64,000 nucleotides of DNA from DASUPK01 sp963797265 (GTDB taxonomy: Bacteria; Actinomycetota; Thermoleophilia; Solirubrobacterales; 70-9), in assembly GCA_963797265.1 (NCBI GenBank), contig CAWCOY010000001.1, positions 62,001 to 126,000 on the forward strand, given 5' to 3'. A program made the position numbers and the translations under genes. The notes under the pieces were generated by a model. That model made no database searches. It was not told the DNA's origin and worked only from the letters and a program-made list of their open reading frames with translations. Shown here piece by piece: positions 41,507 to 49,382 of this stretch. Position 1 is the stretch's first letter; the number at the start of each line of letters is the position of its first letter.

Positions 41507-41761
41507 ATGTCCGTGAGAATCAGACTTCGCAGGGTCGGGTCGAAGAAGAACCCGATCTGGAGGGTGGTCGTGGCCGACCAGCGCTCGCCGCGCGACGGTC
41601 GCACGATCGAGACCATCGGCCAGTACAACCCACAGCCGGACCCCTCGCTGATCGTGATCGACGAGGACCGCGCCAAGCACTGGTTGGAGAAGGGCGCGCG
41701 CCCGACGAAGACGGTCGCCACCCTGCTCCGCACCAAGGGCATCCAGTCGACCGGCACTTAG
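41507..41761 (+). CDS. rpsP: Ribosomal protein S16
   Basis: An 84-residue 30S protein: SVRIRLRRVGSKKNPIWRVVVADQRSPRDGRTIETIGQYNP...RAKHWLEKGARPTKTVATLL. First gene of rpsP-khpA-trmD; rimM, normally between khpA and trmD, is missing from this stretch. Confidence 0.97.
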   Translation: MSVRIRLRRVGSKKNPIWRVVVADQRSPRDGRTIETIGQYNPQPDPSLIVIDEDRAKHWLEKGARPTKTVATLLRTKGIQSTGT

Positions 41762-41771
41762 CTCGGCCCGA

Positions 41772-42005
41772 ATGCGCGACCTGCTCGAGTTCCTCGCCCG
41801 CTCGCTGGTAGCCGATCCCAACGCGGTCGTGGTCAACGAGGTCGAGGAGATCGACGGGGAGGTCGTGCTCGAGCTCGAGGTCGCGGAGGACGATCTCGGC
41901 CGCGTGATCGGCCGCGGCGGGCGCGTCGCGAACGCGCTGCGCTCGGTGATGAAGGCCGCGGCGACCCGCGAGGAGAAGCGCGTGGTCGTCGACATACTTG
42001 ACTGA
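41772..42005 (+). CDS. khpA: KH domain RNA-binding protein KhpA
   Basis: A 77-residue single KH domain with the GxxG loop as VIGRGGRVANALRSVMKAAA. It binds small RNAs with KhpB in Gram-positives and is linked to cell elongation. It lies 10 nt after rpsP and 4 nt before trmD. Confidence 0.93.
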   Translation: MRDLLEFLARSLVADPNAVVVNEVEEIDGEVVLELEVAEDDLGRVIGRGGRVANALRSVMKAAATREEKRVVVDILD

Positions 42006-42009
42006 ATAG

Positions 42010-42675
42010 TTGAACCTCGACGTCTTCACGCTGTTCCCGGAGCATTTCGACTGGTTCCTGCGGCAGCGCCATGTCTCCAACGCGCTCGCCGGCGGGAACG
42101 AGATGCGCTTCCACAACTACCGGGACAGCACTCCCCTGAGCGCCGGTCAGGTCGACGACTCGCCGTATGGGGGAGGAGCCGGCATGGTGATGCGCGTCGA
42201 CGTCGTCGATGCGGCCCTCGAGGCCGTCTACGGCGCCGATCGGGGACGGGTCAGGAAGATCGCCCTCGCCCCGGCCGGACGGCTCTTCGACGAGACGGTC
42301 GCGGCGGAACTCGCCGAGGAGAGCAATCTGGCGCTCCTCTGCGGCCGCTACGAGGGCTTCGATGAGCGGGTGGTGGAGCATCTCGCGGACGAGACGATCT
42401 CGATCGGCCGCTATGTGCTCGCCGGGGGCGAGCTGCCGGCGATGGTGATCTGCGACGCCGTGCTGCGCAAGCTGCCCGGTGCCCTCGGGGACGCGGAGAG
42501 CGCGGTGGAGGAGTCCTACAGCGCTGCGCTCGAGGGCGCGCCGGAGTACCCGCACTACACCCGGCCGGCGGAGTACCGCGGCTGGAAGGTCCCCGACATC
42601 CTGCTCTCGGGCGATCACGCCCGGGTTCGCGAGTGGCGACAACAGCAATCCCGCAGTCGGGCGAACCACCATTAA
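42010..42675 (+). CDS. trmD: tRNA (guanine37-N1)-methyltransferase
   Basis: A SPOUT methyltransferase making m1G37. The 221 residues have LDVFTLFPEHFDWF, DDSPYGGGAGMVMRVDVVDAAL, LALLCGRYEGFDERVVEHLADETISIGRYVLAGGELPAMVICDAV (trefoil knot, SAM site) and YTRPAEYRGWKVPDILLSGDHARVREWR. TTG start at 42010. Somewhat shorter than the usual 230-250. Confidence 0.95.
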   Translation: MNLDVFTLFPEHFDWFLRQRHVSNALAGGNEMRFHNYRDSTPLSAGQVDDSPYGGGAGMVMRVDVVDAALEAVYGADRGRVRKIALAPAGRLFDETVAAELAEESNLALLCGRYEGFDERVVEHLADETISIGRYVLAGGELPAMVICDAVLRKLPGALGDAESAVEESYSAALEGAPEYPHYTRPAEYRGWKVPDILLSGDHARVREWRQQQSRSRANHH

Positions 42676-42709
42676 CGACCGCCACAAACACCGCGGTCGG
42701 ATCTACCGC

Positions 42710-42715
42710 TAGCAT
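42710..42715 (+). promoter_or_regulatory. -10 hexamer TAGCAT, possible rplS promoter
   Basis: TAGCAT would start a transcript near 42722, about 97 nt before rplS and just ahead of the terminator hairpin at 42725. This is the layout of an attenuated leader. Confidence 0.35.
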
Positions 42716-42724
42716 TTCGCGTCG

Positions 42725-42756
42725 CTGCGCGGGCCGACCGGTACGCGCAGTTTTTT
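42725..42756 (+). terminator. Intrinsic terminator between trmD and rplS (possible attenuator)
   Basis: CTGCGCG (42725-42731) pairs with CGCGCAG (42744-42750) and is followed by six T residues (42751-42756). It is the only hairpin with a real T-run that I see in the window. It either ends the rpsP-trmD unit or attenuates rplS, depending on whether transcription starts at 42722. Confidence 0.75.
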
Positions 42757-42818
42757 GAGTCTCCACTCCGCGCGCGTTTTAGGCGCGGCTCAAGCCAGGC
42801 CCCGACGATCAGCACCGC

Positions 42819-43400
42819 ATGAGCACAGTCATCGAAGACCTCGAGAAGCGAGCGCTCCAGCAGCGACCCAGGTTCGCTGCCGGGGACCGCGTGCGCGTGC
42901 ACTTCCAGGTCGTGGAGGGAAACCGCAGGCGCACCCAGGTCTTCGAGGGGATCGTCATCAAGCGCCAGGGCAGCGGCGCCCGCGAGACCTTCACCGTCCG
43001 CAAGCAATCGTTCGGCGTCGGCGTGGAGCGGACGTTCCCGCTGCACTCGCCGAAGATCGAGAAGCTCGAGATCGCGGCCCGGGGCGACGTCCGCCGGGCG
43101 AAGCTCTACTACCTGCGCGGGAAGGTCGGCAAGAGCGCTCGTGTTGCCGAGCGGCGCTGGGGCATCGAGGAAGAGATGGTCGTCGCGGCAGAGGAGACGG
43201 AGGCGGTCGACGCCGAGGGCGTCGCGGTCACGGAGGCCGAACCCGAGGTCGTCGAGCCTGCCGAGGGGGACGTCACCGAGGAACAGCAGCCGGCGGAGGG
43301 GGAACAGCAGGACGCAGATGGTGGGGAGACGGCGGAGGCGGAGTCAGAGCCTGAGCAGAAGCAGAAGGCCGACCCCTCCCCCGACGGGGCGGAAGACTGA
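42819..43400 (+). CDS. rplS: Ribosomal protein L19 with acidic C-terminal extension
   Basis: The first 118 residues are L19 (FAAGDRVRVHFQVVEGNRRRTQVFEGIVIKRQGSGARETFTVRKQSFGVGVERTFPLHSPKIEKLEIAARGDVRRAKLYYLRGKVGKSARV). About 75 more residues form a Glu/Ala/Gln-rich acidic tail absent from most homologues. No SD and no leaderless -10 at 6-10 nt. Its 143-nt upstream region carries a terminator and a second GC hairpin. lepB appears to overlap its stop. Confidence 0.95.
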   Translation: MSTVIEDLEKRALQQRPRFAAGDRVRVHFQVVEGNRRRTQVFEGIVIKRQGSGARETFTVRKQSFGVGVERTFPLHSPKIEKLEIAARGDVRRAKLYYLRGKVGKSARVAERRWGIEEEMVVAAEETEAVDAEGVAVTEAEPEVVEPAEGDVTEEQQPAEGEQQDADGGETAEAESEPEQKQKADPSPDGAED

Positions 43401-44032
43401 GAATCCCGCGACCCCAGAGCACCCAGGGCGCGCTCCTCGAGCTCGTCGTCATCGTCGCGCTCGCGCTCGGCCTGGCACTGGGGATCCAGGCCTTCATCGT
43501 CAAGCCCTACCAGATCCCCTCCGAGTCGATGGAGCCCACCCTCGACGTGGGCCAGCGGGTTCTGGTGAACCGCTTCATCTACCACTTCACCGATCCCTCG
43601 ATCGGTGACATCGTCGTCTTCCATCCGCCCCAGGGGGCCGAGGGAGGCTCCGGCAGCGGCGAATGCGGCGATCCGAGGACCGGGGCGGGGGGCTCGAGCG
43701 GCGCCCCCTGCGACCAGCCGACCCCCGAGGAGTCGGACGTCAACTTCATCAAGCGGATCGTCGCCGGCCCCGGGGACACCCTGAGCGTTGAGAACGGCCA
43801 CCCCGTGGTCAACGGAAAAGTCGCAGATGAGGGCTTCATCAACCCCTGCACGCCAGGAGGAGCCTGCAATTTGCCGCAACAGATCACCATCCCGCCCGAT
43901 CATTACTTCATGATGGGCGACAACCGTGGCTCGAGCGACGACAGCCGTTTCTGGGGACCAATCCCACGCGACTGGATCATCGGCAAGGCCTTCGCCACCT
44001 ACTGGCCCCCGGACCGACTCGGAGTCTTCTAG
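43397..44032 (+). CDS. lepB: Signal peptidase I, CTG start
   Basis: Cleaves signal peptides at the membrane. From CTG 43397 (overlapping the rplS TGA as CTGA) it has 211 residues: TM helix ALLELVVIVALALGLALGIQAFIVKPY, the catalytic Ser in IPSESMEPTL, and the general-base Lys in VNFIKRIVAGPGD followed by YFMMGDNRGSSDDSR. The first ATG (43529) comes after the catalytic Ser and TM helix and cannot be the start; no ATG/GTG/TTG precedes it in frame. A 35-residue Gly/Ser insertion with two Cys (about residues 80-115) is extra. Confidence 0.85.
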   Translation: MRIPRPQSTQGALLELVVIVALALGLALGIQAFIVKPYQIPSESMEPTLDVGQRVLVNRFIYHFTDPSIGDIVVFHPPQGAEGGSGSGECGDPRTGAGGSSGAPCDQPTPEESDVNFIKRIVAGPGDTLSVENGHPVVNGKVADEGFINPCTPGGACNLPQQITIPPDHYFMMGDNRGSSDDSRFWGPIPRDWIIGKAFATYWPPDRLGVF

Positions 44033-44036
44033 CTCC

Positions 44037-44816
44037 CTGAAGAAGCGGCGGAAGCGGCGGACGGCCGCTCGCCTCTTCCGCTTCGACCGCTCCTTCGGCC
44101 GGCGCTTCGTGGCCGGTGTGGACGAGGCCGGCCGCGGCTCGCTCGCGGGTCCGCTGCTTGCGGCCGGGGTGCTGATCGACCTCGAGCGGATCGGCCGCTC
44201 GGAGCGGCTCGCACTCGCCCGGCTCGACGATTCCAAGCAGAAGAGCGAGGAGGAGCGGGAGGAGCTCTATCCCGCCGTGATCCGGGCGGCCGTCTGCGTC
44301 TCGGTCGCGGTGCGGTCTCCGCGCTGCATCGACCGGAACGGCCTGCATGTGTCCAACATGGCGGCCCTCACTGACTGCATGCACAGCGTGGCCCGGGTGG
44401 ACGCGACGCGCCTGGTCGACGGCTTCCGCCTCCACGCCTGCGAGCTCGAGCACGAGCGCGTCATCGACGGAGATGCCCGCAGCGCGGCGATCGCCGCCGC
44501 CTCGGTGATCGCCAAGGTGACGCGCGATCGCTACATGCGCCGGATCGCTCCTCTCTACCCGGAGTGGAGCTTCGAGGGCAACGTCGGCTATTCGACACCC
44601 GAACACCGAGAGGCGATCATGCGTCACGGGATCTGCCCGCTTCACCGGCGTTCGTTCGCCTCGGTGGCCTATTCCCAGCTCGGTCTGGACTCCGCGGCCG
44701 GCGAGTTCGAGGAGGTCCCGGGGTCAGAAGGCGGCGCGGATGTGATCGACATCCGCGAGGCCATCCGCGCCGAAGCTGACGCCGACGACGTCGAAGCGAT
44801 AGCCGGCGACGCCTGA
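44037..44816 (+). CDS. rnhB: Ribonuclease HII
   Basis: Removes ribonucleotides and RNA-DNA hybrids. The core has VAGVDEAGRGSLAGPL (DEAGRG), LDDSKQKSEEERE and AAASVIAKVTRDRYM (catalytic acidic residues retained) and YSTPEHREAIMRHGICPLHRRSF. I place the start at CTG 44037 (259 residues), 4 nt after lepB, because the only standard starts (GTG 43926/43947) lie deep inside lepB. This start is uncertain. The C-terminal 40 residues are an extension antisense to the YraN gene (93-nt overlap). Confidence 0.8.
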   Translation: MKKRRKRRTAARLFRFDRSFGRRFVAGVDEAGRGSLAGPLLAAGVLIDLERIGRSERLALARLDDSKQKSEEEREELYPAVIRAAVCVSVAVRSPRCIDRNGLHVSNMAALTDCMHSVARVDATRLVDGFRLHACELEHERVIDGDARSAAIAAASVIAKVTRDRYMRRIAPLYPEWSFEGNVGYSTPEHREAIMRHGICPLHRRSFASVAYSQLGLDSAAGEFEEVPGSEGGADVIDIREAIRAEADADDVEAIAGDA

Positions 44817-45098
44817 GGGTCCTCGCCGCTCCGCGATCCACTCGCGAGCGAGGCGCCTGAGCTTGAGCTGCTTGCGGCGGCCGACCGCGTGGGCGGGGTG
44901 CTCAGGGCCGAGGGTCGTGCCGGCGCGTCCGGCCTTCACCTCCACGAAGACGAGGATCGATCCGTCGAGCGCGACGATGTCGAGCTCCCCGGAGGGGAGG
45001 CGGACGTTCCGCCCGACGATCCGCCAGCCTGAGCGCTCCAGCCGGCTGGCGACGAGCTGTTCGGCCGAACGACCGAGGCGTTGCCTGGCGAAGGTCAC
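44724..45098 (-). CDS. YraN/UPF0102 family nuclease-like protein
   Basis: A 124-residue restriction-endonuclease-fold protein: RQRLGRSAEQLVASRLERSGWRIVGRNVRLPSGELDIVALDGSILVFVEVKAGRAG (the E...D..vFVEVK catalytic core) and HAVGRRKQLKLRRLAREWI. GTG 45098 gives a normal length. The 3' end overlaps the RNase HII tail on the other strand. A gene beside rnhB and comM/dprA is usual, but there it is normally in the same direction; here it is reversed. Confidence 0.85.
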   Translation of the reverse strand: MTFARQRLGRSAEQLVASRLERSGWRIVGRNVRLPSGELDIVALDGSILVFVEVKAGRAGTTLGPEHPAHAVGRRKQLKLRRLAREWIAERRGPSGVAGYRFDVVGVSFGADGLADVDHIRAAF

Positions 45099-45203
45099 GG
45101 CCAGCCAGCGTGTTCGTCCCTGGCGCCCGCGGCGCGCGTCGATCGCAACGGATTCCTGACGCCAACGTGACGATCCGCGCGCCAGGCGCGAGGTGGCGCG
45201 ACC

Positions 45204-45209
45204 TACCGT
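45204..45209 (+). promoter_or_regulatory. -10 hexamer TACCGT of comM
   Basis: TACCGT ends 6 nt before ATG 45216, leaderless spacing. Confidence 0.5.
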
Positions 45210-45215
45210 CGCCGC

Positions 45216-46706
45216 ATGTTCGCGCTCGCCCGCACCTTCGCCCTGGTCGGCGTCGACGCCGAGCCGGTCTACGTGGAGGTCGACATCGGGGGCGGCCTGC
45301 CCTCCTTCACGATCGTGGGACTCCCGGACACCGCAGTGCGCGAGTCCCGCGAACGTGTCCGCTCGGCCCTGCGGAACTCCGGTTTCAAATATCCGGACCA
45401 CCGGATCACGGTGAACCTCGCGCCGGCCGACGTCCGCAAGGCCGGCCCGGGCTTCGACCTGGCGATCGCGGCCGCGATCCTGGCCGCGACGGGGCAACTG
45501 CCGCGGCCGGTCGTCGACAACTACGCGATGGCCGGGGAGCTCGCCCTAGACGGCGCGATCCGGCCGGCCCCGGGAGCGCTCGCGATGGCCGAGGGAGCCA
45601 GGAGCTGGGGGCTGCGCGGCGTCGCGGTGGCGCCGGGGGACACTTGCCAGGCCGCCCTCGTCGAGGGGCTCGAGGTGGTGGCGGTCGAGCACGTCACCCG
45701 GCTCAGCGACCTGGCCGAGGGTGGGATCGAACCCGTGCCTCGAACCGAGCCGCCGGCCGTGCCCGACCGCGACCTCCCCGATCTCTCCGATCTGCGCGGC
45801 CACCCGGTTCTTCGCCGCTGCCTCGAGATCGCCGCGGCGGGCGCTCACAGCATGTTGCTGATCGGACCGCCGGGCGGCGGCAAGACGCTGGCCCTGCAGC
45901 GACTGCCCTCGCTGCTGCCACCGCTCAGCGCGAACGAGGTGATCGAGGTGACGCGGATCGCGGGCGTCTGCGGCGAGAACGGCGGGCCGCGCGTCCACCG
46001 GCCCTTCCGATCGCCGCACCACACGGTCTCGGGCCGAGCGCTGGTCGGGGGCGGCGCGCCGCCCAGGCCGGGGGAGGTGACGCGTGCGCACCGTGGAGTG
46101 CTCTTCCTCGACGAGCTCGGCGAGTTCCGCCGCGACGCCCTCGAAGCGCTGCGCGTGCCGCTCGAGGAGGGCTCGGTCACGGTCACGAGGACGTCCGGGA
46201 CGGTGTCGCTGCCGTGCCGCTTCATGCTCGTGGCCGCATCCAACCCCTGCCCATGCGGCAACGGTCCCGAATCCGGGGAGTGCGAGTGCCATCCGGGTGC
46301 GGTGACCCGCTACCTGGGGAAGCTCAGCGGGGCGCTGGCGGACCGGATCGACATCACGCACAGGGTCGAGCCGCCTCCGGCCGAGGAGCTGGTCGAGGAT
46401 GGGGTCGAGGACTCCGCGACGGTGAGGGAGCGTGTCGGCCGTGCCCGCAGGATTCAGGAGGAGCGCCTCGGTCCGGGGCGCGCGAACGCGGAGATGACCC
46501 CGGCCGAGGTGAGGCGGCACTGCGAGCTCGAGCCTGAAGGCCAACGGACGCTCGAAGACGCGCACCGACAGCTGGGCTTGAGTGCCCGGGGCTGGGATCG
46601 CTGCCTGAGGCTGGCGCGCACGATCGCCGATCTCGCCGGTGAGTCCCGCATCGCCCCGGATCACATCGCCGAGGCCGTCAACCGGCGCCGCCGGCCCGAC
46701 CCATGA
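45216..46706 (+). CDS. comM: YifB/ComM family Mg chelatase-like AAA+ ATPase
   Basis: A branch-migration helicase family protein acting on incoming single-stranded DNA in transformation. The 496 residues start VDIGGGLPSFTIVGLPDTAVRESRERVRSALRNSGF and contain LIGPPGGGKTLALQRLPSLLPPLS (Walker A), GVLFLDELGEFRRDALEALRVPLEEG (Walker B) and PCRFMLVAASNPCPCGN. The ATGA overlap with dprA fits a DNA-uptake processing unit. No comEA/comEC lies in the window. Confidence 0.94.
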   Translation: MFALARTFALVGVDAEPVYVEVDIGGGLPSFTIVGLPDTAVRESRERVRSALRNSGFKYPDHRITVNLAPADVRKAGPGFDLAIAAAILAATGQLPRPVVDNYAMAGELALDGAIRPAPGALAMAEGARSWGLRGVAVAPGDTCQAALVEGLEVVAVEHVTRLSDLAEGGIEPVPRTEPPAVPDRDLPDLSDLRGHPVLRRCLEIAAAGAHSMLLIGPPGGGKTLALQRLPSLLPPLSANEVIEVTRIAGVCGENGGPRVHRPFRSPHHTVSGRALVGGGAPPRPGEVTRAHRGVLFLDELGEFRRDALEALRVPLEEGSVTVTRTSGTVSLPCRFMLVAASNPCPCGNGPESGECECHPGAVTRYLGKLSGALADRIDITHRVEPPPAEELVEDGVEDSATVRERVGRARRIQEERLGPGRANAEMTPAEVRRHCELEPEGQRTLEDAHRQLGLSARGWDRCLRLARTIADLAGESRIAPDHIAEAVNRRRRPDP

Positions 46707-47842
46707 GTGCGGATGCCCGGCCACGGGCCTGCGGCGAGTGTCTGCAACGCGCCTGGCTCATCGGCTCTCTCGCCGGGCACATCGACACGGCGGTCGACAG
46801 GACGGCGGGAAACCGGGCCCGCGAGCTGCTCGGTCTCTCGAACGAGGAGTTGGCAAGGGCGATGGCTCGTTCCAAGGCGGGTTCGTTCCTGCGGCGGGCG
46901 AGGGAGCGGGATCCCGTCCGGATGCTCGCCGCGGTGGCGGGGTCCGAAGCATGGGCGACCTGCCGGCACGACGAGCTCTTCCCGGAGACCCTGCGCGACC
47001 TCGGCGACGCGCCGGCCGTGATCTTCGGCCGGGGGCGGGCGGAGGTCCTCACTGAGTTGGGCCGCGACGGGGCAGTGACCATCGTGGGCTCCCGCAGGCC
47101 GAGCCGCTACGGACGCGAGCTCGCCGCGGAGCTCGGCGCCGAGCTCGCGGCGGCCGGCTTCGCGGTCGTGAGCGGGATGGCGATGGGAATCGACGCAGCG
47201 GCCCAGACGGGTGCGCTGCGGGCGGGCGGCATGACGATCGCGGTGCTCGGCTGCGGGGTGGATGTGCCCTACCCGCCTCGCAGCGCGCGGCTCTACGGGC
47301 AGATAGTCGAGCGCGGGCTGGTGATCGGCGAGCTGCCGCCGGGTACCGCGCCACGGCGCTGGACGTTCCCGGCGCGCAACCGGATCATGGCCGCCCTCGG
47401 CGCGATGACCGTGGTCGTCGAGGCGCGTGAGCGCTCGGGCTCGCTGATCACCGCCGAGATGGCCCAGGACCTTGACCGCGACGTGGGCGCGGTTCCGGGG
47501 CTCGTGGGGAGCTCACCCGCGGCGGGGACGAACGGACTGATCCGCGAGGGCGCCCACCTGATTCGTGGAGCGCAGGACGTCCTCGACGGGTTGCTCGGCC
47601 CGGGTATCGAGAGGCGATGCGTGGCGGCGCCGGTCGGCCCGGCCCTGGAGGAGAACCTGGTCGCCGTACTCGATCTCATCGAGCGCGGCTCGGGAACGTC
47701 GGATTCGCTCGCGCGTGCCTCGGGCCTGGGACCCGGCCCGCTCGCCACGGCCCTCATCAGGCTCGAACTGGCCGGTTACGTGCGGTGCAACGGGGACGGT
47801 CGGTACGAGCGGTCATCGCTGGCGGTGCCCGAACCGGCCTGA
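46703..47842 (+). CDS. dprA: DNA processing protein DprA
   Basis: Loads RecA onto incoming single-stranded DNA. The 379 residues have a Rossmann-like core: VTIVGSRRPSRYGRELAAELGAELAAAGFAVVSGMAMGIDAAAQTGALRAGGMTIAVLGCGVDVPYPPRSARL, FPARNRIMAALGAMTVVVEARERSGSLITAEMAQDLDRDVGAVPG and a C-terminal winged-helix-like segment. ATG 46703 overlaps the comM stop (ATGA). Confidence 0.95.
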   Translation: MSADARPRACGECLQRAWLIGSLAGHIDTAVDRTAGNRARELLGLSNEELARAMARSKAGSFLRRARERDPVRMLAAVAGSEAWATCRHDELFPETLRDLGDAPAVIFGRGRAEVLTELGRDGAVTIVGSRRPSRYGRELAAELGAELAAAGFAVVSGMAMGIDAAAQTGALRAGGMTIAVLGCGVDVPYPPRSARLYGQIVERGLVIGELPPGTAPRRWTFPARNRIMAALGAMTVVVEARERSGSLITAEMAQDLDRDVGAVPGLVGSSPAAGTNGLIREGAHLIRGAQDVLDGLLGPGIERRCVAAPVGPALEENLVAVLDLIERGSGTSDSLARASGLGPGPLATALIRLELAGYVRCNGDGRYERSSLAVPEPA

Positions 47843-47871
47843 CCAGGCACCAGCGGACCGCATCGGGCATC

Positions 47872-47877
47872 TAGCCT
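47872..47877 (+). promoter_or_regulatory. -10 hexamer TAGCCT of thiD
   Basis: TAGCCT ends 8 nt before GTG 47886. Confidence 0.5.
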
Positions 47878-47885
47878 TGTCTGCC

Positions 47886-48707
47886 GTGGCAGGCGAGCGA
47901 TCCACTCCCGTCGCGATGACGATCGCGACCTCGGATTCCGGCGGCGGCGCCGGGATCCAGGCGGACCTGAAGGCGTTCGCGCGCTGCGGCGTGCACGGGA
48001 CCTCGGCGATCGTCGCGCTCACCGCCCAGAACACCCATGAGGTGGTCTCGGTCGAGACCCTGCCCCCGCAGTTCATCCTCGATCAGGTCCGGGCCGTAGT
48101 GGAAGACATGGGCGTGGACGCGGTCAAGATCGGGATGCTCTTCGACGAACCGACGATCGACGCGGTCGCCGAGGCGCTCGAGCTCATTGGCGAGGCGCCG
48201 GTGGTCGTCGATCCGGTGATGGTGGCGGAGAGCGGCGCGGTGCTGCTCAAGCCCGAGGCGAAGCGGGCGCTGATCGAGCGCATCCTGCCGCGGGCCGCGG
48301 TGGTGACTCCCAACCTGGCCGAGGCCCGCGAACTCAGCGGGCTCTCGGACGAGGCCGCGCCGGAGGAGCTCGCCCGCGCGGTCTTCGATCTCGGACCGGC
48401 CGCGGTGGTCGTCACGGGCGGTCACGCCGAGGACGGCGCCGATCGCTTCTTCGACGGCGAGCAACTCGAGCTGATCGCGGGACCGCGCCACTCCGATGGC
48501 GCCTCCCACGGCTCCGGCTGCACCCACTCCTCGGCGCTCGCCGCGCGCCTCGCGCTCGGCGACTCACCGCTCGAGGCCGCCCGCGCCGCCCGCGAGATCG
48601 CCTCCGAGGCGGTCGCCAAAGGCCTGCGCGACCTCGGCTCCGGAGCGGGGCCGGTCGATGTGCTGGGAACCGTCAAGCCGGCCCCGGAACGAACCCGGCA
48701 GGCATAA
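47886..48707 (+). CDS. thiD: Hydroxymethylpyrimidine/phosphomethylpyrimidine kinase
   Basis: Makes HMP-PP for thiamine synthesis. The 273 residues of the ribokinase fold include MTIATSDSGGGAGIQADLKAFARCGVHGTSAIVALTAQNT, VVVDPVMVAESGAVLL, VVTPNLAEARELSG and ASHGSGCTHSSALAARLALG (anion hole GSGC and catalytic residue region). Usually the Cys-Thr is followed by a catalytic Asp elsewhere (GSGDT in ribokinases). No other thi genes nearby; no TPP riboswitch upstream. Confidence 0.93.
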   Translation: MAGERSTPVAMTIATSDSGGGAGIQADLKAFARCGVHGTSAIVALTAQNTHEVVSVETLPPQFILDQVRAVVEDMGVDAVKIGMLFDEPTIDAVAEALELIGEAPVVVDPVMVAESGAVLLKPEAKRALIERILPRAAVVTPNLAEARELSGLSDEAAPEELARAVFDLGPAAVVVTGGHAEDGADRFFDGEQLELIAGPRHSDGASHGSGCTHSSALAARLALGDSPLEAARAAREIASEAVAKGLRDLGSGAGPVDVLGTVKPAPERTRQA

Positions 48708-48708
48708 T
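48703..48708 (+). promoter_or_regulatory. -10 hexamer CATAAT
   Basis: CATAAT ends 6 nt before ATG 48715 and overlaps the thiD stop region. Confidence 0.5.
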
Positions 48709-48714
48709 CGAAGA

Positions 48715-48960
48715 ATGAAGCTGCTTCGCATGACTCCGGGGAAGGGCGACGTGCTGCTCGCCGAGGGCGACCCCGACGTCGCCGAGGACGAGGAGCGCCT
48801 GGTCGAGGAGTTCCGCCGCCAGCTCGACCTGGGCATGTGGGCGGCCGTACCTCACGAGGGGCCCGGCGGCCGGCGCGAGGCGACTATGGTCCGCGACTTC
48901 GCGGAGATCCCGGCGGGTTCCGAGCGCGTGATCTTCTTTCCGCAGGCGGCCGGCGGCTGA
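48715..48960 (+). CDS. Small acidic protein, unrecognised
   Basis: An 81-residue protein (MKLLRMTPGKGDVLLAEGDPDVAEDEERLVEEFRRQLDLGMWAAVP...EIPAGSERVIFFPQAAGG). The ERVIFFP ending and 'E...L..G..A' middle suggest a compact alpha/beta fold. No known domain recognised. Own CATAAT at 6 nt; overlaps the next gene by one base (TGATG), so the two are coupled. Confidence 0.7.
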   Translation: MKLLRMTPGKGDVLLAEGDPDVAEDEERLVEEFRRQLDLGMWAAVPHEGPGGRREATMVRDFAEIPAGSERVIFFPQAAGG

Positions 48961-49382
48961 TGGCCACGCGATACGCCGGGGATCCGGCGCGTGAGCGCCG
49001 GGCAGAGGAACGGGCGCGGGAGCTGCTTCGCTCGACTGCCGGAGACGATGCGCTCGAGATGTACGAGCGGCTCGGCTTTCTCTCCATCGAGCACGAGGGC
49101 GGCGAATACGGGTACCTGATCTACCCGCAGCGCCCGATCGTCGGCTACGACGTCCGCAGCGGGGAGCTGCTCTCGGAGTACTGCGTTCGCTTCCTCGACG
49201 GCTCGGACCCGGAGACGGGGGAGAGGCTGCCCGACGCAGACGACGTGCTCGCCAAATGGCTGGCACTGCGCATGGACGAGGACCACACGCTGCGCACCGC
49301 CAACGTGCATCCGCTCGGTCGCCAGCTCGATCCGGCGATGGTCCGCCGCGACTTGTCAGCCTTGAGGCAATGGCGGAGCTGA
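48960..49382 (+). CDS. Hypothetical protein, unrecognised
   Basis: A 140-residue protein from ATG 48960 with an alpha-helical first third (ARERRAEERARELLRSTAGDDALEMYERLGFLSIEHEGGEYGYLIYPQRPIVGYDVRSGELLSEYCVRFLD). The pattern 'YGYLIYP...P...Y....GELLSEYCV' resembles a small beta domain in viral and phage proteins, but I cannot name it. Coupled with its upstream neighbour; its 3' end overlaps ilvD by 13 nt. It belongs to the 48715-51055 unit. Confidence 0.65.
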   Translation: MATRYAGDPARERRAEERARELLRSTAGDDALEMYERLGFLSIEHEGGEYGYLIYPQRPIVGYDVRSGELLSEYCVRFLDGSDPETGERLPDADDVLAKWLALRMDEDHTLRTANVHPLGRQLDPAMVRRDLSALRQWRS

